Shown piece by piece: positions 38,770-47,721 of a DNA stretch of 64,000 nucleotides. The position numbers and the translations under genes are program-made. Under the pieces are notes generated by a model. That model worked only from the letters and a program-made list of their open reading frames with translations. It had not been told where the DNA came from and ran no database searches. The stretch is from the NCBI RefSeq assembly GCF_013362815.1, contig NZ_JABFVK010000015.1, positions 248,001 through 312,000 on the forward strand, in the 5' to 3' direction. This stretch comes from Hamadaea sp. (GTDB lineage: Bacteria > Actinomycetota > Actinomycetes > Mycobacteriales > Micromonosporaceae). The number at the start of each line of letters is the position of its first letter. Within the stretch, counting starts at the first letter, position 1.

Positions 38770-40212
38770 GTGAGCATCCCCTCCGCCGCGCTCGGGCTCG
38801 CGCGCGTCACCATCAACACCCCGCATCGCCGGGTGGATGTGGCGTTGCCGGAACAGATCGCGATCGCCGAACTCCTGCCCGAACTCCTCCAGCACGCCGG
38901 CGAGGGCTTCGCCGACGAAGGTGAGCGGCACGGCGGCTGGGTCCTGCGCCGCGCCGACGGCACCTCGCTGGCCGGTGACCGCAGCCTCCACCAGCAGAAC
39001 GTCCGGGACGGGCAGGTGCTCCACCTGGTCCCCGCCCGCGCCGACTGGCCCGAGCTCGAGTACGACGACGTCGTCGAGGCCATCGCCGAGGGCGCTCGCC
39101 GCCGCGGTGCAGGCTGGTCGCCGGGCAGCACCCGGACGGCCACCGTCGTGGGCGCGGGCGTACTGCTCGCGGGCGGCGTACTGGCCATCCTGCAGGGCGG
39201 ACCGGGCTGGGCTCCCGGCGGCTGGCTCGGCCTCGCGGCCGCGGTGCTGCTGCTGTTCGCCGGCATCGTCGCCTCGCGTGCGTACGGTGACGCCCGGGTC
39301 GGCGCGGTGCTCGGCGGGTTCAGCCTCCCCTATGCCTTCGCCGGTGGCGCGCTCGTGCTCGGCGGTGACTCCATCTCCGGCACGATGGGTCTCGTGCCGT
39401 GGCTGGGTCAGGCTCAGCTGCTGCTCGGGGCGATGTGCGTACTGCTCTTCTCGGCACTCGGCGGCGCCGGGGTCGGCGGCCGGGTCCGGGTGTTCACCGC
39501 CGGCGTCACGTTCGGCGTGCTCACCGGGCTGGCCAGCCTGCTCAGCTTCCTCGATCCGGCCGGTGCCGCCGCCGCGCTGCTCGCTCTTCTGGTCTGCGGC
39601 ATCGGTCTCGTGCCGGTGCTCGCGATCCGCTTCGGCAAGGTGCCGGTGCCGTCGGTCACGCTGCCGACCGGCCAGGGCGCCAAGGAGATCTACGCGGCGG
39701 GCTCGTCGCCCGCCCTCGAGGCCGCACGCCGGCTGCCTGATCGTCAGCGCGTCTTCTCGGCGGTCTCCCGGTCCGAGGAGCTGCTCTCCGGAATGCTCAT
39801 CGGGTACGCCGTCCTGACCGTCGGCGCGACCGCGGTTCTCGTGACCGCGGGCGGGGTGGCGGGGCGGGTGCTGACCGCGGTCGCCTGTGTCGCACTGCTG
39901 CTGCGGTCGCGGCTGTTCGTGAGCCCCCGCCAGCGCGTACCGCTGCTCGTCGCCGGGCTGACCGGCGTGACCGTGCTCCTGATCGGCATGGTGGTCGGTG
40001 CCGACAGCAGCACCCGGGCGCTGATCGCCGTCGGCTCGGTCGCCGTGGCGCTCATCGTGGTGGTCGCCGGACAGGCCTGGTCCACGAAGCCGCCGTCGCC
40101 CTACATCGGGCGCATGGCCGACCTCTTCGAGATGCTGATCGTGGTCTCCGTCATTCCGGCCGCGCTCTGGGTCCTCGACGTCTTCGACCAGATTCAAGCC
40201 GTCGCCGGGTGA
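38770..40212 (+). CDS. eccD: Type VII secretion membrane protein EccD
   Basis: 480 residues. An N-terminal ubiquitin/YukD-like domain (about 1-90, with VDVALPEQIAIAELLPELL) is followed by about 11 hydrophobic helices, the EccD plan. EccD forms the multi-helix vestibule of the ESX inner-membrane pore. GTG 38770 starts the protein. mycP follows after 55 bp in the same direction. Confidence 0.93.
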   Translation: MSIPSAALGLARVTINTPHRRVDVALPEQIAIAELLPELLQHAGEGFADEGERHGGWVLRRADGTSLAGDRSLHQQNVRDGQVLHLVPARADWPELEYDDVVEAIAEGARRRGAGWSPGSTRTATVVGAGVLLAGGVLAILQGGPGWAPGGWLGLAAAVLLLFAGIVASRAYGDARVGAVLGGFSLPYAFAGGALVLGGDSISGTMGLVPWLGQAQLLLGAMCVLLFSALGGAGVGGRVRVFTAGVTFGVLTGLASLLSFLDPAGAAAALLALLVCGIGLVPVLAIRFGKVPVPSVTLPTGQGAKEIYAAGSSPALEAARRLPDRQRVFSAVSRSEELLSGMLIGYAVLTVGATAVLVTAGGVAGRVLTAVACVALLLRSRLFVSPRQRVPLLVAGLTGVTVLLIGMVVGADSSTRALIAVGSVAVALIVVVAGQAWSTKPPSPYIGRMADLFEMLIVVSVIPAALWVLDVFDQIQAVAG

Positions 40213-40267
40213 TTGTCACGCGCTGATGCGTGCGCTCATCGATCAAAGCCGGTAGGTTTCACGCATT

Positions 40268-41515
40268 GTGAGACCCCCGACGGCTGGACGCAGCGCCGGA
40301 TCGCAGAAGACCGCGACGGCGCTGCTTCGTGTGGGCGTCGGTCTGCTGCTGGCCGGTGCCACCGGGCTGCCGATCTCGCCGGTGACGGGCGCGTCTGCCG
40401 CGGACGGTCGAGGGGCCGGCTTCGCCGCCGATGCGGTACGCGGAGAGCAGTGGCAGCTGCGTCAACTGCGCGCGCAGCAGGCCTGGCGCTGGTCGGACGG
40501 CAGCGGGGTGACCGTCGCGGTCATCGATTCCGGTGTGGACGGAGGTCATCCCGACCTCGTCGGTCAGGTCCTGCCCGGCATTGATTTCGTCCGGGCGGGC
40601 GGCGACGGGCGGACCGACGCGGTCGGCCACGGCACCACCGTCGCCGGGCTGATCGCCGGGCGGTCCGACGACTCCGCGGGCGTACTGGGGTTGGCACCGG
40701 GCGCGAAGATCCTCCCGGTACGCGTACTGGACGCGAAGAACGAATACGACGACGCTCGCATCGTCGCCAACGCCGTACGCTGGTCGGTCGACCATGGCGC
40801 AGCCGTGATCAATCTCTCCCTCGGCGGTTCGGTGACCAGTCCCGAACTGGCCGACGCCCTCGACTACGCCTTCGAGAAGGACGTCGTGGTCGTCGCGTGT
40901 ACCGGCAATCAATCGCCACCCAATCCGGACGACGTCTGGTATCCCGCCCGGGAGCCGGGCGTCCTCGCGGTGACCGGGCTCAGCCACGGCGACGGCCGTA
41001 CGCTCTGGGCCGGTGCGCTCACCGGTCCGGCCACCGTGCTCGCCGCTCCGGGAGCGGATCTCGTCGGCGCGCGGCCGGGCGGTTACTGGACGGTCGAAGG
41101 CACAAGCTTCGCCGCACCGCTGGTGAGTGCGACGGCGGCACTCATCCGCTCGAAATGGCCGGACATGTCGGCCGCCAACGTCGTGAACCGTCTCATCTCC
41201 ACCGCCGACGACCTGGGTCCGGCCGGACGCGACGCCACCTACGGATACGGGGCGCTCGACCCGGTAGCTGCGTTGAGCGCCAACGTTCCCGGCGTACTGG
41301 CGAACCCGCTCGACACGGTTCCGCCACCGGGGAAAGCCCGATTCGGCAAGGCGAATTCGTCGGCCACGGCCTCACCGGCGGCGACTGCGGCTGCTCGGGC
41401 CGAACCCGAACGCGCTGCCGGCCATCGGCCGCTGCTGTCCGCCCTCCCCGCCGGGATCGCGGTGGTTCTGCTGCTCGTCGGCGGCGCTGCTGCGACTTTG
41501 CGCCGCTTCACCTGA
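40268..41515 (+). CDS. mycP: Mycosin, membrane-anchored S8 protease of the type VII system
   Basis: 415 residues. A signal peptide (to about residue 45) precedes a subtilisin domain with Asp in VIDSGVDGGHPD (87), His in GHGTTVAG (121) and Ser in GTSFAAP (about 280). A Pro/Ala-rich linker and a C-terminal membrane helix (about 390-410) end in a short RRFT tail. Mycosins stabilise ESX complexes and process substrates. The start is GTG 40268. Together with eccC and eccD this is a partial ESX locus; eccB, eccE and WXG100 genes are not in the window. Confidence 0.94.
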   Translation: MRPPTAGRSAGSQKTATALLRVGVGLLLAGATGLPISPVTGASAADGRGAGFAADAVRGEQWQLRQLRAQQAWRWSDGSGVTVAVIDSGVDGGHPDLVGQVLPGIDFVRAGGDGRTDAVGHGTTVAGLIAGRSDDSAGVLGLAPGAKILPVRVLDAKNEYDDARIVANAVRWSVDHGAAVINLSLGGSVTSPELADALDYAFEKDVVVVACTGNQSPPNPDDVWYPAREPGVLAVTGLSHGDGRTLWAGALTGPATVLAAPGADLVGARPGGYWTVEGTSFAAPLVSATAALIRSKWPDMSAANVVNRLISTADDLGPAGRDATYGYGALDPVAALSANVPGVLANPLDTVPPPGKARFGKANSSATASPAATAAARAEPERAAGHRPLLSALPAGIAVVLLLVGGAAATLRRFT

Positions 41516-41549
41516 GCCGCCATCGTGCGCTTCGGCGCTGATACCTTCT

Positions 41550-41613
41550 GCGCTGGATCAGGGTTCTCGGCCGAATCTTGGCCGGAATACGACCCAGATC
41601 CGTGATCCAGCGC
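41550..41613. terminator. Dispersed palindromic element, family 2 copy D, between convergent genes
   Basis: Outer 11-bp arms GCGCTGGATCA/TGATCCAGCGC enclose an imperfect inner palindrome. It is the inverted partner of 32366-32427. It lies between the convergent mycP and marP stops, a place for a bidirectional terminator. Confidence 0.7.
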
Positions 41614-41633
41614 TGTCTCGGGAGCGGGGCAGG

Positions 41634-42815
41634 TCAGGCGCAGGTCTGCGTGCCGACGCCAGTCGTCTTGGTCGCACCGGCCGCCGCGATCGGCGTCGCT
41701 TCGTCGGCCGTGACGGCGAATCCGGTGTTCTTGTCGTCGGCCGCCGCCGCGAAGATGACCCCCAGTACGCGCCCGTTCGGGCTGATCAGCGGGCCGCCCG
41801 AGTTGCCGCTGCGCACCAGGGCCCGGATCGTGTAGACCTCCCGGGTCACCTTCTGGTCGTCGTAGATGTCCGGGCCGGTGATGTCGCCGACGTCGCGTAC
41901 GCGGGCCGGCTGCGCGTTGTAGGGACCGTCCAGCGGATAACCCAGCACGATGGCGTCCGCGCCGGTGTCCACCTCGTCATCGGCCAACCGCAGTGCGGGC
42001 GCGGAGAATCCGGGGACGTAAAGGACGGCCAGGTCCCGCTCCGGGTCGTACACCACGACCCGGGCGGAATGCCGATCGCCTTCCTCGTCCTTGATGGCGA
42101 CCGCCGTCGTGCCGGCCACCACGTGGGCGTTGGTCAGCACGTGCTCCGGGGCGTACACGAAACCGGAGCCCTCGATCCGTCGCGAGCAGCTCGGTGCGCT
42201 GCCCAGCACCTTCACGACCGACTTGTGGGAGTTGACCACTACCTGCGACTTCGCCAGCGCGCTGTCCGGCTCGGGGACCGGCCGCGCGCGCGTGGGGACG
42301 AGGTCGCCGAAGACGTCGGGGAACCCGTTGGTGTCGATGGTCTCCTGCAACGCCTGGGTCAGCTTCGAGGCGTCGTTCGGCATCAGCTTGTCGATGCCGC
42401 CCAGGACGACGCTGTTGCGTACCGAACTGGACAACCAGTCCGAGTCGGATTTGCCCAACGGGATGGCCACCAACCACGCGACGATCGCGACGGCGACGAC
42501 TGAGACGACAGCGCCGCCGAGGTCGTCGACGGTCTGAAAGCTGCTGTTGGTGATCCCGCCCCGCAGTTTGGACCCGAGCCAGCCGGTGGCCGCCTGCCCG
42601 AGGATGGCCAGGCCGAACACGGCGATCAGGGCGATCACGATGCGAATCGTGGGCGACGTGAAGTGCTCGGCGAGCAGCGGACCGACTTGAAGGCCGATCA
42701 ACGCGCCGACGAAGAACCCGGCGAAGGACAGTACGCCGATGAGGAAGCCCTGGCGGTATCCGGAGATCGCAAAAATGATCATCAGGATGATGAGGACGAC
42801 ATCGACCACCGACAT
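41634..42815 (-). CDS. marP: MarP-type membrane serine protease
   Basis: 393 residues. Four hydrophobic helices resembling a CvpA domain (about 1-125) are followed by a periplasmic trypsin-like domain with His in LTNAHVVAG (about 229), Asp in ERDLAVLYV (about 261) and Ser in RSGNSGGPL (about 337). Two cysteines flank the domain (APSC and QTC), matching the regulatory disulfide known in M. tuberculosis MarP, a protease needed for acid and oxidative stress resistance. It is the last gene of the nth-tlpA-NUDIX-marP operon and starts five bases after the NUDIX stop codon begins. Confidence 0.93.
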   Translation of the reverse strand: MSVVDVVLIILMIIFAISGYRQGFLIGVLSFAGFFVGALIGLQVGPLLAEHFTSPTIRIVIALIAVFGLAILGQAATGWLGSKLRGGITNSSFQTVDDLGGAVVSVVAVAIVAWLVAIPLGKSDSDWLSSSVRNSVVLGGIDKLMPNDASKLTQALQETIDTNGFPDVFGDLVPTRARPVPEPDSALAKSQVVVNSHKSVVKVLGSAPSCSRRIEGSGFVYAPEHVLTNAHVVAGTTAVAIKDEEGDRHSARVVVYDPERDLAVLYVPGFSAPALRLADDEVDTGADAIVLGYPLDGPYNAQPARVRDVGDITGPDIYDDQKVTREVYTIRALVRSGNSGGPLISPNGRVLGVIFAAAADDKNTGFAVTADEATPIAAAGATKTTGVGTQTCA

Positions 42816-42819
42816 CCGC

Positions 42820-43455
42820 CTAGCCTACGGGGAGATTCTCAACGCGAGATGTGTCCCAGGGCCGGCTCCACCCACCCAGATCCAGCAGAACGGTGAGAAT
42901 CCCGGCGGTGAAACCCCACACGAGCAGGCCGTCGACGGAGAAGGCCGGTCCGATGTATCCGCTCGAGTGCCGAATCCGCAGTCTGTTCGCCGGATCGGTC
43001 AACTCCGCCAGGGGCAACCGGCTCACCCGTTCGACCTCGGCCGGTTCGACGGCCCACACCGGATGGGGGGTATGCCACCAGGCGAGGACCGGGGTGACCA
43101 CGAAGTCGCTGACGGAGATCCAGATCGGCGGCAGTTCGCTCAGCACCGTGACGCTCGCCGGGTCGAGGCCGACCTCTTCGTTCGCCTCCCGCAACGCCGT
43201 CTGCTGCGGTCCGCCGTCGCCGGGATCGGCCGCCCCACCGGGGAAGGCCGGTTGACCGGCGTGATTGCGCATCTTGGCGGCCCGCTGAAGCAGCAGCACG
43301 TCGGGACCATGGCTCTCGGATTCGCCGAAGAGCACCAGCACGGCGGCCTCCCGCCCGCCGTGCTCCGGCAACGGCCAACGGCTGAAGTCGGTCGAGCGAG
43401 CCTCGGCGACCCGCTCCTGCAGGTCGCGCAGCCACTCCGGCACCGGCGCGGTCAC
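42820..43455 (-). CDS. NUDIX hydrolase, CoA pyrophosphatase type
   Basis: 211 residues. The NUDIX box is seen as GGAADPGDGGPQQTALREANEEVGL, with the REANEE core, in a form close to CoA diphosphatases; PAFPGG precedes it. It likely cleaves CoA or nucleoside diphosphate derivatives. GTG 43455 overlaps the upstream stop (GTGA) behind GGGGTGAAGG. The position matches Rv3672c of M. tuberculosis. Confidence 0.88.
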   Translation of the reverse strand: MTAPVPEWLRDLQERVAEARSTDFSRWPLPEHGGREAAVLVLFGESESHGPDVLLLQRAAKMRNHAGQPAFPGGAADPGDGGPQQTALREANEEVGLDPASVTVLSELPPIWISVSDFVVTPVLAWWHTPHPVWAVEPAEVERVSRLPLAELTDPANRLRIRHSSGYIGPAFSVDGLLVWGFTAGILTVLLDLGGWSRPWDTSRVENLPVG

Positions 43456-44018
43456 ACCTTCACCCCGAGATACTGATCGACCAGACCGGTCAACTTCGCC
43501 TCGTCGAGCGCCGCGCCCTGATAGGCATAAGCGATCTGGCCGTCCTTGAGGAAGAGGGTCGCGGGCAGCCCGTTGGACTTGAGGTGCTCCTGCTGGACGA
43601 GCGTGGTCAGCAAGCGTCCCCGCTCGTCGAAGAGGGTCGGGAAGGTGACGTGCAGTTCTTCGGCGAGCGCCGCAGCACTCCCCCGTTTGTCCGTCGTGAC
43701 CACACCGATCACCGTCGGCGCGTTCTTCTTCCCGGCAAGGCTGGTGAAAGCGGGTAGCTCGCGGGTACAAGGGATGCACCACGAGGCCCACAGGTTGACC
43801 ACCACACCACCCTTGAGCTGTGAGAACCGCACCGATTGGCCACCGTGGAAACACGGCAGCGTCACGTCGGGAAGGTCAGCCGACGGGGTTTCGGCGGAGA
43901 GCGCGGAACACTCGGCGAACGGGCCGTCGACCGTCGGTTCGGTCGTCTTGGGATCGTCGCTTCCGCAGCCGGCCAGCAGCAGCGCGCCGGCCAGCACCGT
44001 GACCGCCCACCGCCTCAC
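43452..44018 (-). CDS. TlpA-like thioredoxin lipoprotein
   Basis: 188 residues. A lipoprotein signal peptide ends in the lipobox LLAGC (Cys 18). A thioredoxin/TlpA domain carries the redox motif WCIPC (near residue 81). Two extra Cys (AEC, LPC) precede it. It acts outside the membrane in thiol-disulfide exchange. GTG 44018 overlaps the nth stop (GTGA). It corresponds by position to Rv3673c. Confidence 0.9.
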   Translation of the reverse strand: MRRWAVTVLAGALLLAGCGSDDPKTTEPTVDGPFAECSALSAETPSADLPDVTLPCFHGGQSVRFSQLKGGVVVNLWASWCIPCTRELPAFTSLAGKKNAPTVIGVVTTDKRGSAAALAEELHVTFPTLFDERGRLLTTLVQQEHLKSNGLPATLFLKDGQIAYAYQGAALDEAKLTGLVDQYLGVKV

Positions 44019-44809
44019 GCGGCCCCCTTGACCGGTGTGGCACCCGCGACGGGCAGCTCCTCGTCGACTAGCGCGGCCAATTCGGCGACGCGGGGACCCT
44101 TGAGGAGTTTGACGGCCTCAGCCCGGTTCGTCGGCCCCAACCCGTACGACGGGCAGGACGGGGCGAGCGTGCACGCTCCGCAGGCGGGTTTCCGGGAATG
44201 GCACACGCGACGCCCGTGGAAGATCACCCGGTGCGACAGCATCGTCCAGTCGCGACGCTCGATCAGCGCGCCGACCGCGTGCTCGATCTTGACCGGATCG
44301 GTCTCGTCGGTCCACCGCCAGCGGCCGACGAGCCGGCCGAAATGCGTGTCGACGGTGATCCCCGGTACGCCGAAGGCGTTGCCCAGGATCACGTTGGCGG
44401 TCTTGCGCCCGATGCCGGGCAGCTCGACGAGCTTGGCCAGCTTGCCGGGGACCTCGCCGTCGTATTTCTCCACGAGGGCGGCCCCCAGCTTGATCAGGGA
44501 GTCCGTCTTGTTCCGGAAGAAGCCGGTCGGCTTGATCATGGTCTCGAGCTCGGTCCGGTCGGCGGCGGCGTAGTCGGCGGCCGTCGGATAGCGCGCGAAC
44601 AGCTTCGGCGTGACCTGGTTGACCCGTTCGTCGGTGCACTGCGCCGAGAGGATCGTCGCGACCGCCAGCTCCAGCGGGGTCGTGAAGTCGAGTTCACAGT
44701 GCGCGTCGGGGTGGATGACCGCCAGTTCGCGGGCCATCTTCCGGGCCCGGCGCTTGCGGGCCAGCTCGGTCTCGGTCACGGCGTCGAGCGTACGTCGCCG
44801 CCCTGACAT
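44015..44809 (-). CDS. nth: Endonuclease III (DNA glycosylase/AP lyase)
   Basis: 264 residues. A helix-hairpin-helix with the catalytic Lys lies in [10 protein letters not shown], and the catalytic Asp in [10 protein letters not shown] 4Fe-4S cluster is built by the Cys set [17 protein letters not shown] (spacing C-x6-C-x2-C-x5-C). It removes oxidised pyrimidines in base excision repair. First gene of the four-gene nth-tlpA-NUDIX-marP operon. Confidence 0.95.
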   Translation of the reverse strand: MSGRRRTLDAVTETELARKRRARKMARELAVIHPDAHCELDFTTPLELAVATILSAQCTDERVNQVTPKLFARYPTAADYAAADRTELETMIKPTGFFRNKTDSLIKLGAALVEKYDGEVPGKLAKLVELPGIGRKTANVILGNAFGVPGITVDTHFGRLVGRWRWTDETDPVKIEHAVGALIERRDWTMLSHRVIFHGRRVCHSRKPACGACTLAPSCPSYGLGPTNRAEAVKLLKGPRVAELAALVDEELPVAGATPVKGAA

Positions 44810-44827
44810 CCGCCGTGACCGGCCCGG

Positions 44828-46000
44828 TCAGGCGCTCGGCGGCGTGATCTTGCCGGAGGACTCGATCTTCGGACCGGTGGACGGGAAGTCCGACTTCGTG
44901 AGGTTCCGGATCGCCGTCGCGCCCCGCTTCTGCGAGTCCGGCCCGGGTACGCCCTGGCTGTTCATGATCGCCGAGTCGAACTGGCCGCCGACCCAGGCGC
45001 CGTCCTTGGTCAGCTGCACCTTGAGCACGCCGGTGTAGCCCAGGACGCCGTCCGGCTTGAGCGTGCGGCCGCCGCCGAGGAAATTGCCGAGGCTGTACGC
45101 GATCAGCCGGCCCTTGTAGAACTCCATCGCCCGCAGCACGTGTGGCCCGTGTCCGACGATCAGGTCGGCCCCGGCGTCGATCATCGCGTGCGAGAACGCG
45201 ATCGGATTGCCCCGGTTCTCCCCGAGGAACATCTCGGTGCCCGGCTTCACATGGGTGTACGCCGTCCCCTCGGAACCCATGTGCACCTGCACGACGACGA
45301 TGTCGGCCTGCTGATCGGCCTGCTGGATCAGCTGCTTCGCCTTCGAGATGTTGATCAGGCTGTTGTTCCAGGCGTACGAGGAGAAGCCGACGACCGCGAC
45401 CTTGATCCCCTTGACCTCGACGACGGTGATCTCGCCCGGCGCGCCGGTGTGCTTGAGGCCGACTGCGTCGAGCGACTTCTGGGTGTTGGCGTACCCCTGC
45501 GAACCCATGTCGTTGCCGTGGTTGTTGGCCATGTTCATGAGCTGGTAGCCGGCGTTCTTGAGGTGCTTGGCCCAGCTCGGCGGCACGTAGAACTGGTGGC
45601 AGCTCGTCGAGCCCGCGCTGCACTTGCGGTAGCCGGTGTCCTCGGTGACCGGCTCCTCCAGGTTGCCCATCACGAGGTCGCCGGTGAGCATCGGCTTGAC
45701 CTTCGTGTAGAGGTCGTTGCCGCCGTTGGGCGGCATGTTCCCGGGACCGCCCATGACGTTGTCACCGGTCGCCGTCAGCGTGATCGCCTCGGCCACCGCG
45801 GCGGCGGTCTGGCTGGGCGAAGGATCGGCTGCGCCGCTCGACGCGGCCGCGGCGGGCGAACCGCCGTTCCACTGCGGCTTGCGAGTGGCGTTGAACGCGC
45901 CGTACGCAGCACTGGCCGCACCCACGAGCACGACCGCAATGGCAAGGCCGAGAATCAATCGGGGGCGCGACGAACGAGGGGTCTGTCGAGGGGCGGACAT
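44828..46000 (-). CDS. CapA-family metallophosphatase-like membrane protein
   Basis: 390 residues. An N-terminal signal anchor (about 14-34, LILGLAIAVVLVGAASAA) is followed by a CapA/PgsA domain: TATGDNVMGG, NLEEPVTED, NMANNHGNDMG, VVQVHMGSE, VGHGPHVLRAM and AYSLGNF. CapA relatives act in poly-gamma-glutamate capsule synthesis, but in actinobacteria the substrate is usually unknown. It stands alone between nth and cbiZ, and neither it nor cbiZ belongs to the mycobacterial order here. Confidence 0.88.
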   Translation of the reverse strand: MSAPRQTPRSSRPRLILGLAIAVVLVGAASAAYGAFNATRKPQWNGGSPAAAASSGAADPSPSQTAAAVAEAITLTATGDNVMGGPGNMPPNGGNDLYTKVKPMLTGDLVMGNLEEPVTEDTGYRKCSAGSTSCHQFYVPPSWAKHLKNAGYQLMNMANNHGNDMGSQGYANTQKSLDAVGLKHTGAPGEITVVEVKGIKVAVVGFSSYAWNNSLINISKAKQLIQQADQQADIVVVQVHMGSEGTAYTHVKPGTEMFLGENRGNPIAFSHAMIDAGADLIVGHGPHVLRAMEFYKGRLIAYSLGNFLGGGRTLKPDGVLGYTGVLKVQLTKDGAWVGGQFDSAIMNSQGVPGPDSQKRGATAIRNLTKSDFPSTGPKIESSGKITPPSA

Positions 46001-46058
46001 CGCGCACAGACTACCCGGGAGTCAACGGGTACGCCGACCCTAGAAAAGTCGACCGCGA

Positions 46059-46709
46059 TCAGTCCAACCAGGCGGTCGGAGCGGCCCGAAAGTCCCGGCC
46101 GCCACGGAGAACCGCCTGGTGGACGGCGCGGGCGAGTGGCGCGCCCCACCTCGATCGAGGCCCGCCATAGGGTTCCAGCGGCCCCGAATCGGACACCACG
46201 ACACACACCGCATCGGTCGCGGTCCCCGTGGCGGCGTACCCGAGCTCGAAAAGGGCCTGCGCCTTCGCCTCCGTGACGGTGGCGACGGAATTGACCAGCG
46301 CGGCCTCGCTGAGCCGCGCGGGCAGGAAGCAGATGATGTTGACCGTGCCCACGAGCTCGCCGAGGTCCTCCGCGGGCGCGGCGGCGAGGACGGGCCGGCC
46401 GAGTCCGACGGTGGCGAAGACCTCGACGCCGTCGTCGGAAGCCTGGACCACGCGCTGGACGTCGACTCCGGTCATGAGCCCGACGCCGGGCCCTGTGAGC
46501 CCGATTTCCGCCGCGATGTCCGTGAGGTGAATGCCCGGGTCATCGCGGTCGTAGGACATCGGAACAGTGGTGTTCATCACCCAGCGGTGTCGGCCGATGC
46601 CCCCGCCGAGGGGACCTGAGGAGATTGTCGGGATTGCGCCCGGCAACCGCCAGACCAGCAGCGGTGCCGAAAGCCCGCCCTCTTCGCGAAAGACCAGCTC
46701 AGGACGCAC
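46059..46709 (-). CDS. cbiZ: Adenosylcobinamide amidohydrolase
   Basis: 216 residues of the CbiZ family, which cleaves the aminopropanol tail of adenosylcobinamide so that salvaged corrinoids re-enter the cobalamin pathway. Typical segments are GPGVGLMTGVDV, GTVNIICFLPARLSEAALVNSVATVTEAKAQAL and ATGTATDAV. GTG 46709 starts it. No cobalamin riboswitch or corrinoid transport gene is visible beside it. Confidence 0.85.
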   Translation of the reverse strand: MRPELVFREEGGLSAPLLVWRLPGAIPTISSGPLGGGIGRHRWVMNTTVPMSYDRDDPGIHLTDIAAEIGLTGPGVGLMTGVDVQRVVQASDDGVEVFATVGLGRPVLAAAPAEDLGELVGTVNIICFLPARLSEAALVNSVATVTEAKAQALFELGYAATGTATDAVCVVVSDSGPLEPYGGPRSRWGAPLARAVHQAVLRGGRDFRAAPTAWLD

Positions 46710-46864
46710 CGCACGACACTACTCTGGGGCTAACAGCGATCTTTTGGGTACCCGTCCGGTTCTCGTCGCGTTGCGCCTAGACTGACGTTGCGCGTTTGTT
46801 GCGTGGCTGCCGCCGGGCAGCTGAAGCAGGCAGACGCCAGGGCGCACAGGTGGAGGTGTGGCGC

Positions 46865-47542
46865 ATGGATGAGGTGCTGGCCCGCAGCGGGATCTTCCAG
46901 GGTGTGGATCCCGAGGCAGCGGAGGCTCTCGCCCGTGAGATCGAGACCATCGAAGTCCGCAAGGGCGAGGTCGTCTTCAACGAGGGCGAGCCGGGCGACA
47001 GCCTCTACATCGTGCTGTCCGGGAAGATCAAGCTCGGCCGCCGTGCCGCGGACGGGCGGCAGAACCTCATCGCCGTCATGGGCCCGTCCGACATGATGGG
47101 TGAGCTCTCGCTGTTCGACCCGGGTCCGCGGACCGCCACGGCCACGGCCGTCACCGACTCGCGGCTGGCCCGGCTGCGCAAGGCGGCGCTGCGCCCGTGG
47201 CTGACCAACCGGCCCGAGATCGCCGAGCAGTTGCTCCGCGTACTCGCCCGGCGGCTTCGCCGCACCAACGACGCGCTCGCCGACCTCATCTTCACCGACG
47301 TCCCCGGCCGGGTCGCCAAGAACCTGCTGCAGATGGCGGGCCGCTTCGGCACTCGCGACGGCGGTGTCCTGCGCGTCACCCACGATCTCACCCAGGAGGA
47401 GCTGGCCCAGCTGGTCGGCGCATCGCGGGAGACCGTCAACAAGGCGCTCGCCGACTTCGCCTCGCGCGGGTGGCTGCGGCTCGACGGCAAGAGCGTGATC
47501 ATCCTCGACCCGGAGCGACTCGCTCGCCGGGCTCGCGTCTGA
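46865..47542 (+). CDS. crp: Crp/Fnr-family transcription regulator
   Basis: 225 residues. The cyclic-nucleotide domain (about 5-120) includes [17 protein letters not shown], where the Glu and Arg that contact cAMP in Crp are kept. The C-terminal winged helix has [24 protein letters not shown]. It is close to Rv3676/GlxR, a global cAMP-responsive regulator. ATG 46865 follows GGAGGTG. A cyclase-type gene lies 7 kb downstream on the other strand. Confidence 0.94.
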   Translation: MDEVLARSGIFQGVDPEAAEALAREIETIEVRKGEVVFNEGEPGDSLYIVLSGKIKLGRRAADGRQNLIAVMGPSDMMGELSLFDPGPRTATATAVTDSRLARLRKAALRPWLTNRPEIAEQLLRVLARRLRRTNDALADLIFTDVPGRVAKNLLQMAGRFGTRDGGVLRVTHDLTQEELAQLVGASRETVNKALADFASRGWLRLDGKSVIILDPERLARRARV

Positions 47543-47586
47543 GCATTTTTCAGGTACGCAGCCTGCATACCGTATAAATCGGACAT

Positions 47587-47616
47587 TGCCGGGGATTCTT
47601 ATGGAATAACCCGGCA
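47587..47616 (+). terminator. Possible crp terminator hairpin
   Basis: Seven-pair stem TGCCGGG/CCCGGCA with a 16-base loop followed by TTTC, 45 bases after the crp stop. Short stem, so weak. Confidence 0.3.
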
Positions 47617-47721
47617 TTTCCTGTGTCGCTCATCCGACAGAGCAGCGTCAGTCGCCCGAATGGCCTCGTTTTCGAATCGTCCAACCGCTACACCCGACGA
47701 TTCGAGAGAAGGTCCCTCGCG

